Origin: Euzebyella marina
GTDB taxonomy: Bacteria > Bacteroidota > Bacteroidia > Flavobacteriales > Flavobacteriaceae
Assembly: GCF_014855515.1 (NCBI RefSeq)
Contig: NZ_JACYFK010000001.1
Span: 992,001-1,056,000 of the forward strand
Reading direction: 5' to 3'
Length of the DNA: 64,000 bases
The position numbers and the translations under genes are program-made. This document shows, piece after piece, positions 26,983-36,605 of this stretch. The stretch's first letter is position 1; each line of letters opens with the position of its first letter. The notes under the pieces were generated by a model that saw nothing but the letters and a program-made list of their open reading frames with translations, was not told the origin of the DNA and searched no databases.

Positions 26983-28853
26983 TCTTCCTCCTCTATGTCG
27001 TCTTCCGTGTCGTCTGCTTCTAACACTTTTCCCAAATATACCAATCGGCATCCTTCGTTGATATCGTTGAAATCAGTGCTAAAGGAAGGTATTATTTTCA
27101 AGTCGCCATCAGGTGTCTTAAGAAAAATGGGCACGATATTTTCGTCAGCCTTGGTGATTTCTATAAGTCCCTCGTAATGCTCCTTGTCCTTAAGCTCTAT
27201 TTCATGAATGACCGGAAATTTACGAGCCGTTTCAGTTAGTTTAATGAAATCGTCGGTATGCGAAAATAACCCTTCTTTTGGGTTGTTTTCAGGATCGTTC
27301 ATTTCATCGGCATCAATGAGCCTGAACGAACCGTTTTCTCCGAACTGCTGGCCAAATTTATTAACGGCATATCGGTTGATATCTGAGTTGCCGGTGAGTG
27401 CCATCAGGTACCCGACATCGTTCAGCTCAATATTATCGGTCAAATTATCGGAATATATATTCGCCGTAATCGCTTCAATACCCAACTTTTTGGCTTTGTC
27501 AATATTGGTCTGGTTGTTATCGATGAGAACCACATGACGCTTGTTCTTTCGAAGATAGTCCCCTATAATTCGGGACACTTTTGATGCCCCAATAATTACA
27601 ATGCCTTCCGATTTCTTTAGAAAAACCCCGATAGCCTTGGCAAATACCCTGGCAGTGGTGGCATTTAAAAGAACCGTGCCCAATACAATCATGAAAACGA
27701 GAGGGGTTATATACTCGGCTCCTTCTTCGCCTTTGGCCAATAACTTAGAACCGAACAGCGAGGCGATACCGGCGGCTACAATACCTCTTGGCCCTACCCA
27801 CCCTATAAAAAGTTTTTCATTGAATTTGAGATTGGAGCCTGTGGAACTTAAAAAGACCCCTAACGGCCGAATTAGGAAAACGATTACCAAGAAAAGCACG
27901 GCCGTTTTCCAACTATAAATCAATTGAAGGTCAGACATATTGATGTTAGCCGCCAATAAGATGAATAGAATGGAAATTAGTAACACGCTCAAAGACTCCT
28001 TGAAATATAGAAGCTCTTTAATGTTTGGCAGATCCGTATTCCCCATGACCATTCCCATTATTACCACGGCTAGGAGCCCAGATTCATGTGCAAAAACATC
28101 TGACATGACAAATACCAGCAACACGACCGACAAGGAAACTACGTTCAATAGATAATGTGGTATGAAGTTTCGTTTAATAACAAATGTCAGCGCGTGTGCA
28201 AAAGTAAACCCAAAGGTAAACCCGAAGAGCAGTATTTTACCGAACTCGATCATGGCGGTAAAAGTATAGGCCTGACCTTCGCCTACACTAATAAATTCAA
28301 AGACCAATACTGCAGCTAGTGCGCCGATAGGGTCGATTAAAATTCCCTCCCACTTAAGTACTGCCGATAGGTCTTTTTTTAGGGGGATATTCCGCAAAAT
28401 AGGGGTGATAACAGTAGGGCCAGTGACGATTATCAATGACGAAAACAGAAACGAAATTTGCCAACTGAGGCCAAAAATAAAATGGGAAGCCATGGCGGCA
28501 CCAAAGAAGGTAACCAAACTTCCTAATGTAATCAACTTCGTAATAACAGGTCCTACATTTCGTATTTCGGCACGCTTTAGGGTCAGCCCACCTTCGAAAA
28601 GAATGATACTTATGGCAAGAGAAACAAAATAGTAGAGCCCTTCCCCTGGAAAGAGACCTTTCTCGCCATTCCAAATAGGTTCTATGAGTTTACTGCCGTC
28701 TTCTGTGTATAACGTAGCCAATGGCCCCACCAACAGGCCAATTAAAATTAGTGGTAAAATGGCGGGTAGCTTAAAACGCCAAGCGACCCATTGTGCTATG
28801 ATACCCAAAATGATAATACCTGCTAATTCAACCATTAAAATGAATTTCTTCAA
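26979..28853 (-). CDS. Cation/proton antiporter (CPA family) with C-terminal TrkA-N domain
   Basis: A 624-residue inner membrane antiporter exchanging Na+ or K+ for H+. About 12 helices span residues 8-405, with transport-site features in SLIIVTGPTVITPIL and WEGILIDPIGALAAV (the ND/DP-type carboxylates) and GWVGPRGIVAAGIASLFG. The C-terminal half adds a cytoplasmic TrkA-N nucleotide-binding domain (GIVIIGASKVSRIIG onward, about 410-530) and an acidic tail (EADDTEDDIEEED). This matches NhaP/KefB-like proteins gated by nucleotides. The two-domain layout suggests K+ efflux or pH homeostasis. Confidence 0.92.
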   Translation of the reverse strand: MKKFILMVELAGIIILGIIAQWVAWRFKLPAILPLILIGLLVGPLATLYTEDGSKLIEPIWNGEKGLFPGEGLYYFVSLAISIILFEGGLTLKRAEIRNVGPVITKLITLGSLVTFFGAAMASHFIFGLSWQISFLFSSLIIVTGPTVITPILRNIPLKKDLSAVLKWEGILIDPIGALAAVLVFEFISVGEGQAYTFTAMIEFGKILLFGFTFGFTFAHALTFVIKRNFIPHYLLNVVSLSVVLLVFVMSDVFAHESGLLAVVIMGMVMGNTDLPNIKELLYFKESLSVLLISILFILLAANINMSDLQLIYSWKTAVLFLVIVFLIRPLGVFLSSTGSNLKFNEKLFIGWVGPRGIVAAGIASLFGSKLLAKGEEGAEYITPLVFMIVLGTVLLNATTARVFAKAIGVFLKKSEGIVIIGASKVSRIIGDYLRKNKRHVVLIDNNQTNIDKAKKLGIEAITANIYSDNLTDNIELNDVGYLMALTGNSDINRYAVNKFGQQFGENGSFRLIDADEMNDPENNPKEGLFSHTDDFIKLTETARKFPVIHEIELKDKEHYEGLIEITKADENIVPIFLKTPDGDLKIIPSFSTDFNDINEGCRLVYLGKVLEADDTEDDIEEED

Positions 28854-29093
28854 AAATAGTCATTTTTAAACCGGACCATTTTGGTCTCGAAGGCATTTAA
28901 AAACGACAAAAACCCTAATTTACCTGCAAATATCAAGTTCTCAACAAGAACTTAAACACAAGATAGACTTATTTTTTAGAAACTATCATACCAAATGGTA
29001 TTTTAGCGGCTTTTTTATAATCGGATGCACATCTATTCAATTTTTTGCCGTGCTAGGTGCTTTTTATAATTTGCGGGTCTAATTAGCTGTGTT

Positions 29094-29963
29094 ATGACAT
29101 TATATACCATAGAAACAGGAAACTTTAAATTAGACGGAGGGGCCATGTTCGGTGTGGTGCCAAAGACTATTTGGCAAAAGACGAATCCCGCCGACGAAAA
29201 AAATCTTATCGATATTGCCGCTAGAAGCTTATTGATAGAAGATGGAGACAAGCTTATTTTAATAGATACGGGCCTCGGTAATAAACAATCGGATAAGTTT
29301 TTCGGTTATTATTACCGTTGGGGCAATGATTCAATCGATAGTTCGCTGGCCAAACACGGCTTTCATAGAGATGACATTACAGATGTCTTTATGACTCACT
29401 TGCACTTTGACCACTGCGGGGGTAGCATTCAATGGAATAAGGACAGAACGGGTTTTGAACCCGCATTTAAGAATGCAAAATTTTGGACGAACAAAGACCA
29501 TTGGAAATGGGCCACTGAACCAAATGCTCGAGAAAAAGCTTCTTTTTTAAAAGAAAATCTGCTACCAATGCAAGAAAGTGGTCAATTGAATTTTATAGAT
29601 AGAGGTAAAGATGCTTTTTTGAAAAATTCTGAATTGGGCTTTGATATTCTTTTCGTTGACGGACATACCGATAAGCAAATGCTACCTCATATTAGGTATA
29701 AAGGTAAAACATTGGTCTTTGTGGCCGATTTAATACCTACCGTGGGGCACATTCCTCTACCGTACGTCATCGGTTATGATACGAGACCCTTGCTGACTCT
29801 CAAAGAAAAAGATGTTTTTTTGAAAGAGGCCCTAAAAAATGAATACTTTCTTTTTTTCGAACATGATGCCCACAATGAAATTTGTACCTTGCGTGAGACC
29901 GAGAAAGGTGCTCGGCTTGATAATACCCTTACTTTCAATGAACTATTCAATACCACGGCTTAA
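29094..29963 (+). CDS. MBL-fold metallohydrolase (lactonase-like)
   Basis: A 289-residue metallo-beta-lactamase-fold enzyme. The di-metal site is complete: HLHFDHCGG (about residue 101), His in VDGHTDKQ (about 185) and Asp in VADLIPTVGHI (about 205), with a further His in FFEHDAHNE. No signal peptide, so cytoplasmic. The overall pattern resembles the quorum-quenching lactonase and methyl parathion hydrolase branch, but this fold is too versatile to name a substrate. The next gene, an SMP-30 lipoprotein, starts 26 bases before this one ends, implying translational coupling of two potential lactonases. Confidence 0.88.
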   Translation: MTLYTIETGNFKLDGGAMFGVVPKTIWQKTNPADEKNLIDIAARSLLIEDGDKLILIDTGLGNKQSDKFFGYYYRWGNDSIDSSLAKHGFHRDDITDVFMTHLHFDHCGGSIQWNKDRTGFEPAFKNAKFWTNKDHWKWATEPNAREKASFLKENLLPMQESGQLNFIDRGKDAFLKNSELGFDILFVDGHTDKQMLPHIRYKGKTLVFVADLIPTVGHIPLPYVIGYDTRPLLTLKEKDVFLKEALKNEYFLFFEHDAHNEICTLRETEKGARLDNTLTFNELFNTTA

Positions 29964-30843
29964 AAAAATACCTTTCGGTTTTTATGCAATTTTTTTCTTG
30001 GTTTCCTGCAAAGCCCAACGAATACAAAGTACTGATTTTACTTCTGAATGGAGTTTTACCAAAGGGGTGGAAGGTCCTGCAGTTGATAGTGAAGGTAACG
30101 TCTATGCGGTAAACTTTAAAGATCAAGGCACCATCGGAATCGTATACGAAAGTGGCGAGGGAGAAGTATTTGCGAAGCTGCCCGGTGAGAGTGTGGGCAA
30201 TGGCATCCGTTTTGATAAATCTGGCGATATGTACATTGCCGATTATGTGGGCCATAATGTAATTCAAATTAAGAAGGGCACGCGAGAGCCGATAATTTTC
30301 GCCCATAATCCTGAAATGAGCCAGCCTAACGATTTGGCCATGGCACCGAATGGAACCATATACCTTAGCGATCCGAATTGGGCCGAAAGTAAAGGCCGTA
30401 TTTGGATGGTGAACAAATCACAAGAAATAGTACTTCTCGAAGATGAAATGGGAACCACAAACGGTATCGAGGTGAGCCCTGACGGAAAGAAATTGTACGT
30501 CAACGAATCTGTTCAAAGAAAAATTTGGAGTTATGACATTGATTCCGAAGGTAAAATATCGAATAAAAACCTTTTTATGTCTTTTGAAGATTTCGGAATG
30601 GACGGTATGCGGTGTGACGCAAAAGGCAATCTTTATATCACCAGATATGATAAGGGTACGGTATTGATAGTAACTCCCGATAAAAAAATCATAAAAGAAG
30701 TGCAATTGAAGGGAAAAAAGCCTTCAAACATTACCTTTGGGGGCAAAAATGGCAAAACTTGCTATGTTACCATGGCAGATAGGGGAAATTTGGAAGCTTT
30801 TCCAGCTGTCAACCCCGGTGCCTATTACAAAAGTATACACTAA
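29938..30843 (+). CDS. SMP-30/gluconolactonase-like lipoprotein
   Basis: A 301-residue beta-propeller protein. I use the ATG at 29938 because it gives a lipoprotein signal ending FFLVSC (about residue 20); longer in-frame starts run inside the upstream gene. Repeated propeller strands are visible (GPAVDSEGNVYAVNF, NDLAMAPNGTIYLSDPNW, NGIEVSPDGKKLYVNE, DGMRCDAKGNLYITRY). The metal residues Glu (VEGPAVD), Asn (in PNDLAMAP) and Asp (GMDGMRCD) of the gluconolactonase family can be matched. It would hydrolyse a lactone in the periplasm or at the surface. It overlaps the preceding MBL gene. Confidence 0.88.
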   Translation: MNYSIPRLKKIPFGFYAIFFLVSCKAQRIQSTDFTSEWSFTKGVEGPAVDSEGNVYAVNFKDQGTIGIVYESGEGEVFAKLPGESVGNGIRFDKSGDMYIADYVGHNVIQIKKGTREPIIFAHNPEMSQPNDLAMAPNGTIYLSDPNWAESKGRIWMVNKSQEIVLLEDEMGTTNGIEVSPDGKKLYVNESVQRKIWSYDIDSEGKISNKNLFMSFEDFGMDGMRCDAKGNLYITRYDKGTVLIVTPDKKIIKEVQLKGKKPSNITFGGKNGKTCYVTMADRGNLEAFPAVNPGAYYKSIH

Positions 30844-30858
30844 TCTCAATTTGACTAT

Positions 30859-32490
30859 ATGACAAGATTATTTCCGAAATCCGTACTCGGATTAGCAATG
30901 GCATCCGTGCTTATGGGCTGCGGTGCGACCACCTTGGTTTCTACACCTATCGAAAACATTGATACAACCCCACTAAAAATTTCCGATTTGTCGGATGCTG
31001 AAAAGAAGAACTGGGGGCATTTAGATTTGGTCAGTGATACCATACCCGGTATGAGTGTAGATAAAGCATACACCGAAATTATTAAAAATAAGAAGGGTGA
31101 AACGGTCATTGTTGCGGTACTTGATTCGGGAATGGATTTAAAACATGAAGATTTAGATGGTGTTCTTTGGACCAATACTGGAGAAAAACCGGGCGACGGA
31201 ATTGATAATGATAAGAACGGCTACATAGATGATATCCACGGCTATAACTTTCTTGGGGAGTCTTATAACGAGCAATTAGAGGTTGCACGTATTGTTCGAT
31301 TAAAATTGGGTGATGTCGCACTTCAGGCAAAGGCAAAGGCAGAAGTTGAAGAAGAATACGGAAAGACTTTACAGCAAAAACAACAGTACGAACAAATATT
31401 TCAAGCGGTTAAAAATGCAGATGCCGCTGTGAAAAAAGAACTGGGCAAAGATGAGTATACCAAAGAAGATTTGGCCGGTATAAAGTCTACAGACCCAAGC
31501 ATGCAGCAAAACATTGGCATACTTACGCAAATGCTAACTTATGAAGACAGCATTCCAGAAGTGCTTGAGCAAATAGAAGGCGGTGTCAAATATTTTACCG
31601 ATCAGGCTAATTATAATTACAACGTTGATTTTGACGGCCGTAAAGAGGTAGGTGATAACCCATATGACATTACCGACACTGATTATGGAAATGGAAACCC
31701 TCAAAGTAGGTCGGAAGATGAAAGCCATGGAACCCACGTAGCCGGTATCATTGCCGCAGAGAGAAACAATGGCCTTGGGGCCAACGGGGTGGCCAATAAC
31801 GTACAGATCATGAGCATCCGTGCCGTACCAAACGGTGACGAATATGATAAAGATATTGCATTAGGCATCCGCTATGCGGTAGATAATGGCGCGAAAATTA
31901 TCAACGGAAGTTTCGGAAAAGGATATTCACCAAATGCCCAATGGGTTTACGATGCCATAAAATATGCCGCAGACCATGATGTTCTGTTCGTTCATGCAGC
32001 CGGTAATTCAGGTGAAGATTTAGACGACCCAGCCAACCCGAATTTCCCGAACGACCAAGTAAACAACGGTCCCGAGATTTCGGACAATGTCATTACCGTA
32101 GGGGCATTAGCTCCAAAATATGGCTCTGAAATGGTCGCTTCATTTTCAAACTACGGCAAAGTGAATGTTGATGTTTTTGCACCTGGTGACGAGATCTATT
32201 CTACAATGCCTGGCAACGAGTACGAGTTTCAAGGCGGTACTTCAATGGCCGCTCCAGCTGTGGCAGGGGTTGCGGCTTTAATCCGCTCGCAATATCCAAA
32301 GTTGACCGCTCCCCAGGTTAAGCAAATTATTATGGAGTCTGGCCTAACCCCCAGGGCTAATGTTATTCTTGCGGGAGATTCGGCCAAAACCGGAAAACTG
32401 GAAGAAATTTCGAAGGCCGGTACCATGGTAAACGCTTACAACGCCCTCATTATGGCGCACAATGTTTCTTCGGGAAAGATAAAACTATAA
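30859..32490 (+). CDS. S8 family serine protease (subtilisin-like), lipoprotein
   Basis: A 543-residue subtilase with lipobox LMGC (Cys21). The triad is intact: Asp89 in VAVLDSGMDL, His290 in SHGTHVAGI and Ser462 in GGTSMAAPA. About 200 residues lie between Asp and His, far more than in classic subtilisins; the insert (about 125-275) is helical, charged and rich in Lys, Glu and Gln. This long insert recurs in flavobacterial cell-surface S8 proteins as far as I recall. It should act on the outside of the cell envelope. The preceding stop is 15 bases upstream, so it probably shares transcription with the lactonase-like genes. Confidence 0.94.
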   Translation: MTRLFPKSVLGLAMASVLMGCGATTLVSTPIENIDTTPLKISDLSDAEKKNWGHLDLVSDTIPGMSVDKAYTEIIKNKKGETVIVAVLDSGMDLKHEDLDGVLWTNTGEKPGDGIDNDKNGYIDDIHGYNFLGESYNEQLEVARIVRLKLGDVALQAKAKAEVEEEYGKTLQQKQQYEQIFQAVKNADAAVKKELGKDEYTKEDLAGIKSTDPSMQQNIGILTQMLTYEDSIPEVLEQIEGGVKYFTDQANYNYNVDFDGRKEVGDNPYDITDTDYGNGNPQSRSEDESHGTHVAGIIAAERNNGLGANGVANNVQIMSIRAVPNGDEYDKDIALGIRYAVDNGAKIINGSFGKGYSPNAQWVYDAIKYAADHDVLFVHAAGNSGEDLDDPANPNFPNDQVNNGPEISDNVITVGALAPKYGSEMVASFSNYGKVNVDVFAPGDEIYSTMPGNEYEFQGGTSMAAPAVAGVAALIRSQYPKLTAPQVKQIIMESGLTPRANVILAGDSAKTGKLEEISKAGTMVNAYNALIMAHNVSSGKIKL

Positions 32491-32505
32491 CTAGTATCAA
32501 TACGT

Positions 32506-32526
32506 GCCCCACAAAGTTTGTGGGGC
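32506..32526 (+). terminator. Strong hairpin after the S8 protease gene
   Basis: GCCCCACAAA is followed one base later by its exact complement TTTGTGGGGC, giving about 8 paired bases and a short loop. Only a weak T run (CATTTTTATT) follows further on. It sits between the protease stop and the M1 peptidase start, so it may end or attenuate read-through. Confidence 0.5.
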
Positions 32527-32545
32527 CACATATATCATTTTTATT

Positions 32546-34411
32546 ATGAACCGCATTTTTAAAGGTTTTGCTGTTATTGCTATGTTTTTCGCGGCTGATG
32601 CTCATGCCCAAAATTGTACTTATTGGCAGCAACATGTTGACTACTCGATGGAAGTGGCCATGAATGTAGACAATTATCAATACACAGGCACGCAGAAGTT
32701 GGTCTATACCAATAACTCACCCGATGAGATTTCGAGGGTCTATTATCACCTTTATTTCAATGCTTTTCAGCCTGGGAGTGAGATGGATGTTCGCTTGCAA
32801 AATATTGCCGATCCCGATGGCCGAATGATGACGGAAGACAAAAAAAGTAGAATATCTGCCCTATCTGATAAAGAGGTTGGTTATTTGCATACGAACTCGC
32901 TACTTCAAGATGGACAAAAAGTGAATTTTTCTGAAGAGGGAACCATTTTGGTAGTGGAATTGGCCAAACCGATTGCACCTGGTGCTAAGACTACATTTGA
33001 CATGGTTTTTAGTGGCCAAGTCCCTTTACAAATACGTCGATCAGGTAGAAATAGCTCGGAAGGGGTTGCCCTTTCAATGAGTCAATGGTATCCTAAATTG
33101 GCGGAATACGATTTTGAAGGATGGCATGCAGATCCTTACATCGCACGTGAATTTCATGGTGTTTGGGGCGATTTTGATGTAAAGCTAACCATTGACAAAG
33201 ATTACGTTGTGGGCGGAAGTGGATATTTGCAGAACCCACAAGAGGTAGGTCACGGTTATGAGGCACCCGAAACCAAAATTAAAAAGCAAAAGGGCAAAAC
33301 ATTGACCTGGCACTTTAAGGCTCCCAATGTTCATGACTTCATGTGGGCGGCAGATCCTGATTATCTGCACGATACCCTCAAAGTTGAAAACGGACCGGTA
33401 TTGCACTTTTTGTACAAAGACAATAAAGAGATTACTGAAAACTGGAAAAAATTGCAGCCTAAAACGGCAGAACTGATGCAGTTCTTCAGCAAGAACATAG
33501 GCAAATACCCGTATGACCAATACTCTGTAATTCAGGGGGGCGATGGCGGTATGGAGTATGCCATGTCTACCTTGATAACGGGTGAACGCAAGTTCGAAAG
33601 TTTGGTCGGTGTTACGGCGCACGAAATGGCCCATTCATGGTTTCAACATATATTGGCTACAAACGAGTCAAAACACGAATGGATGGATGAAGGCTTTACC
33701 ACCTTTATTTCAAATTTAGCTATGAACGAGGTGATGCAAGAAAACAAAGAGAACCCGTTTTTAGGCACTTATAAAGGCTACTACAATTTGGTCAATTCTG
33801 GAAGGGAACAGCCCCAATCGACGCATGCCGACAGGTATGATTTGAATTTTGCCTACGGCATAGCGGCATATAGTAAAGGTTCTATTTTTCTGTCACAACT
33901 GGGCTATGTCATTGGGCAAGACAAGCTAATGGAAACCGTTAGAAAGTATTATGAAGATTTCAAGTTCAAACATCCCGTTCCCAACGATATAAAAAGGGTG
34001 GCCGAAAAGGTATCGGGTATGGAACTTGATTGGTACCTGACCGATTGGACCCAAACGACCAATACCATTGACTATGGTATTACCGATGTAGCCTCAAATG
34101 ACGGAAAAACGACCGTAAGCTTAGCGCGTAAAGGCCTTATGCCGATGCCTATAGACCTTTTGGTGGTATACGAAGATGGCACGCAAGAAACCTTTTATGC
34201 GCCCCTGCGTATGTTGCGTGGCGAAAAGGAAAATCCCTATCCGCAATTAAAAAGAACGGTTCTCGATGATTGGGCTTGGGCATACCCCAATTACAGTTTT
34301 ACGATTGACCGACCCCTTGAAAATGTAAAGGCTATTGTAATCGACCCATCTCAACTAATGGCCGATGTCGATCAGACCGATAATGTTTGGCAAAGGGAGG
34401 GAGGAAACTAG
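32546..34411 (+). CDS. M1 family metallopeptidase, secreted
   Basis: A 621-residue zinc aminopeptidase-like protein. I start at the ATG at 32546 (signal peptide MNRIFKGFAVIAMFFAADAHAQ) and not the earlier in-frame ATG inside the hairpin. The zinc motif is HEMAH (359-363) with the third ligand Glu382 after 18 residues. The exopeptidase motif is GGMEY where classical aminopeptidases have GAMEN, as in other bacterial M1 outliers. The N-terminal beta domain (about 25-240) and the C-terminal helical part are present. It should trim peptides in the periplasm or outside. Confidence 0.93.
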   Translation: MNRIFKGFAVIAMFFAADAHAQNCTYWQQHVDYSMEVAMNVDNYQYTGTQKLVYTNNSPDEISRVYYHLYFNAFQPGSEMDVRLQNIADPDGRMMTEDKKSRISALSDKEVGYLHTNSLLQDGQKVNFSEEGTILVVELAKPIAPGAKTTFDMVFSGQVPLQIRRSGRNSSEGVALSMSQWYPKLAEYDFEGWHADPYIAREFHGVWGDFDVKLTIDKDYVVGGSGYLQNPQEVGHGYEAPETKIKKQKGKTLTWHFKAPNVHDFMWAADPDYLHDTLKVENGPVLHFLYKDNKEITENWKKLQPKTAELMQFFSKNIGKYPYDQYSVIQGGDGGMEYAMSTLITGERKFESLVGVTAHEMAHSWFQHILATNESKHEWMDEGFTTFISNLAMNEVMQENKENPFLGTYKGYYNLVNSGREQPQSTHADRYDLNFAYGIAAYSKGSIFLSQLGYVIGQDKLMETVRKYYEDFKFKHPVPNDIKRVAEKVSGMELDWYLTDWTQTTNTIDYGITDVASNDGKTTVSLARKGLMPMPIDLLVVYEDGTQETFYAPLRMLRGEKENPYPQLKRTVLDDWAWAYPNYSFTIDRPLENVKAIVIDPSQLMADVDQTDNVWQREGGN

Positions 34412-34463
34412 CCTCTTTTCTTTAGCCACGGCATTCAAGCCGCAGAAAGCCTAGTCACCGTAT

Positions 34464-34856
34464 ATGGATTTTAGTTATCCAAAAAAAGAAAAGCTTAAAA
34501 GTCAAAAGTTGATTGAACAGCTTTTTGAACAGGGCAAGTCGGTCAAAGCTTATCCTATAAAGCTGTTTTACCTAAAAACCGAACTGAAAGAAGAGGTTAA
34601 AATACAGGCAGGGGTAGCCGTTCCAAAAAGAAATATCAAAGGGGCGGTTGACCGCAATAATATTAAACGATTGATGCGCGAAAGCTATCGGCTGAACAAA
34701 CATCATGTTTTTAACAATAGTGAAGGCTCTTTTGCGTTTCTATTTTTATACCTTGGGAAAAAGATGACAAATTTCAAGGAAATGGAGCGTGCCATGATTA
34801 AAGCCATGCGCTATTTTCTTGAAGCGGAAAACCCATCTGACCGTTCTTTAGAATAG
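34464..34856 (+). CDS. rnpA: Ribonuclease P protein component
   Basis: Protein subunit that helps the RNase P RNA remove 5' leaders from pre-tRNAs. 130 residues. The RNR-type signature AVDRNNIKRLMRESYRLNKH (about 68-87) is the conserved basic helix, preceded by FSYPKKEKLKSQKLIEQLFEQGKSVK. The protein is strongly basic and of normal length. It is not next to rpmH here but is followed by an S41 protease gene, an order common in Bacteroidota as far as I recall. Confidence 0.95.
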   Translation: MDFSYPKKEKLKSQKLIEQLFEQGKSVKAYPIKLFYLKTELKEEVKIQAGVAVPKRNIKGAVDRNNIKRLMRESYRLNKHHVFNNSEGSFAFLFLYLGKKMTNFKEMERAMIKAMRYFLEAENPSDRSLE

Positions 34857-34969
34857 CCTCGAACTAGTCTAACGTAATGGTAGACCAAGAATTTGTGGGG
34901 CATGGTATTAAAGTTTGAATGCTCCATCCAATACCCAAACTAATTTATACTTCGAAAACTATCGTTCTG

Positions 34970-36601
34970 ATGAAGTCATTTACGAAAAAGAGAATATTCA
35001 TTCCCATTTTGGCCCTCTCGGTCTTTATTGTGGGAACAGGATTTGTTAAAAGTGATTTTTTCGAAATCGCTAAGCAAATTGAAATTTTTACGACCCTGTT
35101 CAAAGAATTGAACATGAACTACGTAGATGAAACGAACCCGGCGGAATTAATGGATACGGCCATCAAGAATATGCTTGACGACCTTGATCCGTATACGAAG
35201 TTCTTGAACGAACAAGATGTTGAAACCTACCGGATTAATAATGCCGGTGAATATTCGGGCATCGGTGCCCTCGTACGTTCGTATGATGACCGCTTATTGA
35301 TTATGGAGCCCTATAAAGGCTATCCCGCTGATTTGGCAGGTTTGAAGGCTGGAGATGAGATATTGAAGATAGGAGATATCGATGTATCAAAATTTCATGA
35401 TAATGCGAGCGAACTTTTAAAAGGAGCTAGCGATACTTCGGTCGAAGTTACCTTCAAAAGACAAGGCGAGACCAAGACAGCTACGATAACCCGTGGTGCA
35501 GTTGAGGTAGATGCTGTACCGTTCTTTAAAATGGTCGATAATCAAACTGGTTACATAGTACTTTCTAAATTCAATGCCAAAGCATCGGATCAGACTAAAT
35601 CGGCTTTACAGGAATTAAAAGGTCAAGGTGCCAAGAAGATTATACTAGACCTGAGGGGCAACCCGGGAGGGTTGCTATCGGAAGCCATTAATGTGACCAA
35701 CCTATTTGTAGATAAGGGTGAGTTGATTGTAACGACAAAGTCGAAAGTAAAAAAATTCAACCGTGAATACCGCACCAAAGATCAGCCGATCGATATGGAA
35801 ATTCCGCTTGTCGTTCTGGTAAACGGAAGTAGCGCTTCGGCCAGTGAGATTGTTTCCGGAGGTCTGCAAGACCTCGACCGTGCGGTAATCATGGGCGCAC
35901 GAAGCTTCGGCAAAGGGTTGGTACAACGCCCCTTGAAACTTACCTACGGCACACAGCTTAAGGTGACCATAAGCCGGTATTACACGCCATCTGGCAGATG
36001 TATTCAGTCTTTAGACTATTGGAACCGTGATGAAGATGGCAACGCTATTCAGAAGACCGTTTTTAATGACTTTACCACTCGCAATGGCCGCAAGGTTCAA
36101 GATGGGGGTGGGGTTCTGCCAGACCTCGAGATAGCATCAACAAAAGCGAACGAACTCACCACGGCTCTTTTGAACGATAATGTGATATTTGATTATGCTA
36201 CTAACTACTATTATAATCACACACTAGACGGCATGGGCGATTTTAAGTTCACCGATAGTGACTACCAAGATTTTAAAGACTTCGTATCCAATAGTAATTT
36301 TTCTTTTGAGACCAAGACCGAGAAAACGTTAAAGGCGGCCATGACCGACCGTGAAGAAGTGATTTTTAATGACGCCATTGAAAATGATTTCAAAGCGTTA
36401 TTGGCCGATATCGACAAGAGTAAGTTTGCCGCATTGGAAGAATATCAAAAGGAAATCAAAAGCAAGCTGGAAGACGAAATCGTTAAACGCTATTTCTACA
36501 GAGAAGGGCTTTACGATTATTACCTGACCCATGACGATGCCATAATCGCCGCTACGGCTCTCTTAGGCGACGAAAACAAGTATTTTGGTCTGTTGAAATA
36601 A
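34970..36601 (+). CDS. S41 family C-terminal processing protease
   Basis: A 543-residue periplasmic protease. The frame is open upstream, but the ATG at 34970 begins a good signal/anchor (MKSFTKKRIFIPILALSVFIVG). Order: N-terminal helical segment (about 30-90), PDZ domain (about 95-185, YSGIGALVRS, GYPADLAGLKAGDEIL), then the protease domain with the Ser/Lys dyad, likely Ser290 in NGSSASASE and Lys315 in RSFGKGLVQ at the 25-residue spacing of CtpA/Prc. A C-terminal helical extension of about 150 residues follows. Such proteases cut other envelope proteins near their C termini. It stops four bases short of the convergent glycosidase gene. Confidence 0.94.
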   Translation: MKSFTKKRIFIPILALSVFIVGTGFVKSDFFEIAKQIEIFTTLFKELNMNYVDETNPAELMDTAIKNMLDDLDPYTKFLNEQDVETYRINNAGEYSGIGALVRSYDDRLLIMEPYKGYPADLAGLKAGDEILKIGDIDVSKFHDNASELLKGASDTSVEVTFKRQGETKTATITRGAVEVDAVPFFKMVDNQTGYIVLSKFNAKASDQTKSALQELKGQGAKKIILDLRGNPGGLLSEAINVTNLFVDKGELIVTTKSKVKKFNREYRTKDQPIDMEIPLVVLVNGSSASASEIVSGGLQDLDRAVIMGARSFGKGLVQRPLKLTYGTQLKVTISRYYTPSGRCIQSLDYWNRDEDGNAIQKTVFNDFTTRNGRKVQDGGGVLPDLEIASTKANELTTALLNDNVIFDYATNYYYNHTLDGMGDFKFTDSDYQDFKDFVSNSNFSFETKTEKTLKAAMTDREEVIFNDAIENDFKALLADIDKSKFAALEEYQKEIKSKLEDEIVKRYFYREGLYDYYLTHDDAIIAATALLGDENKYFGLLK

Positions 36602-36605
36602 AGGA

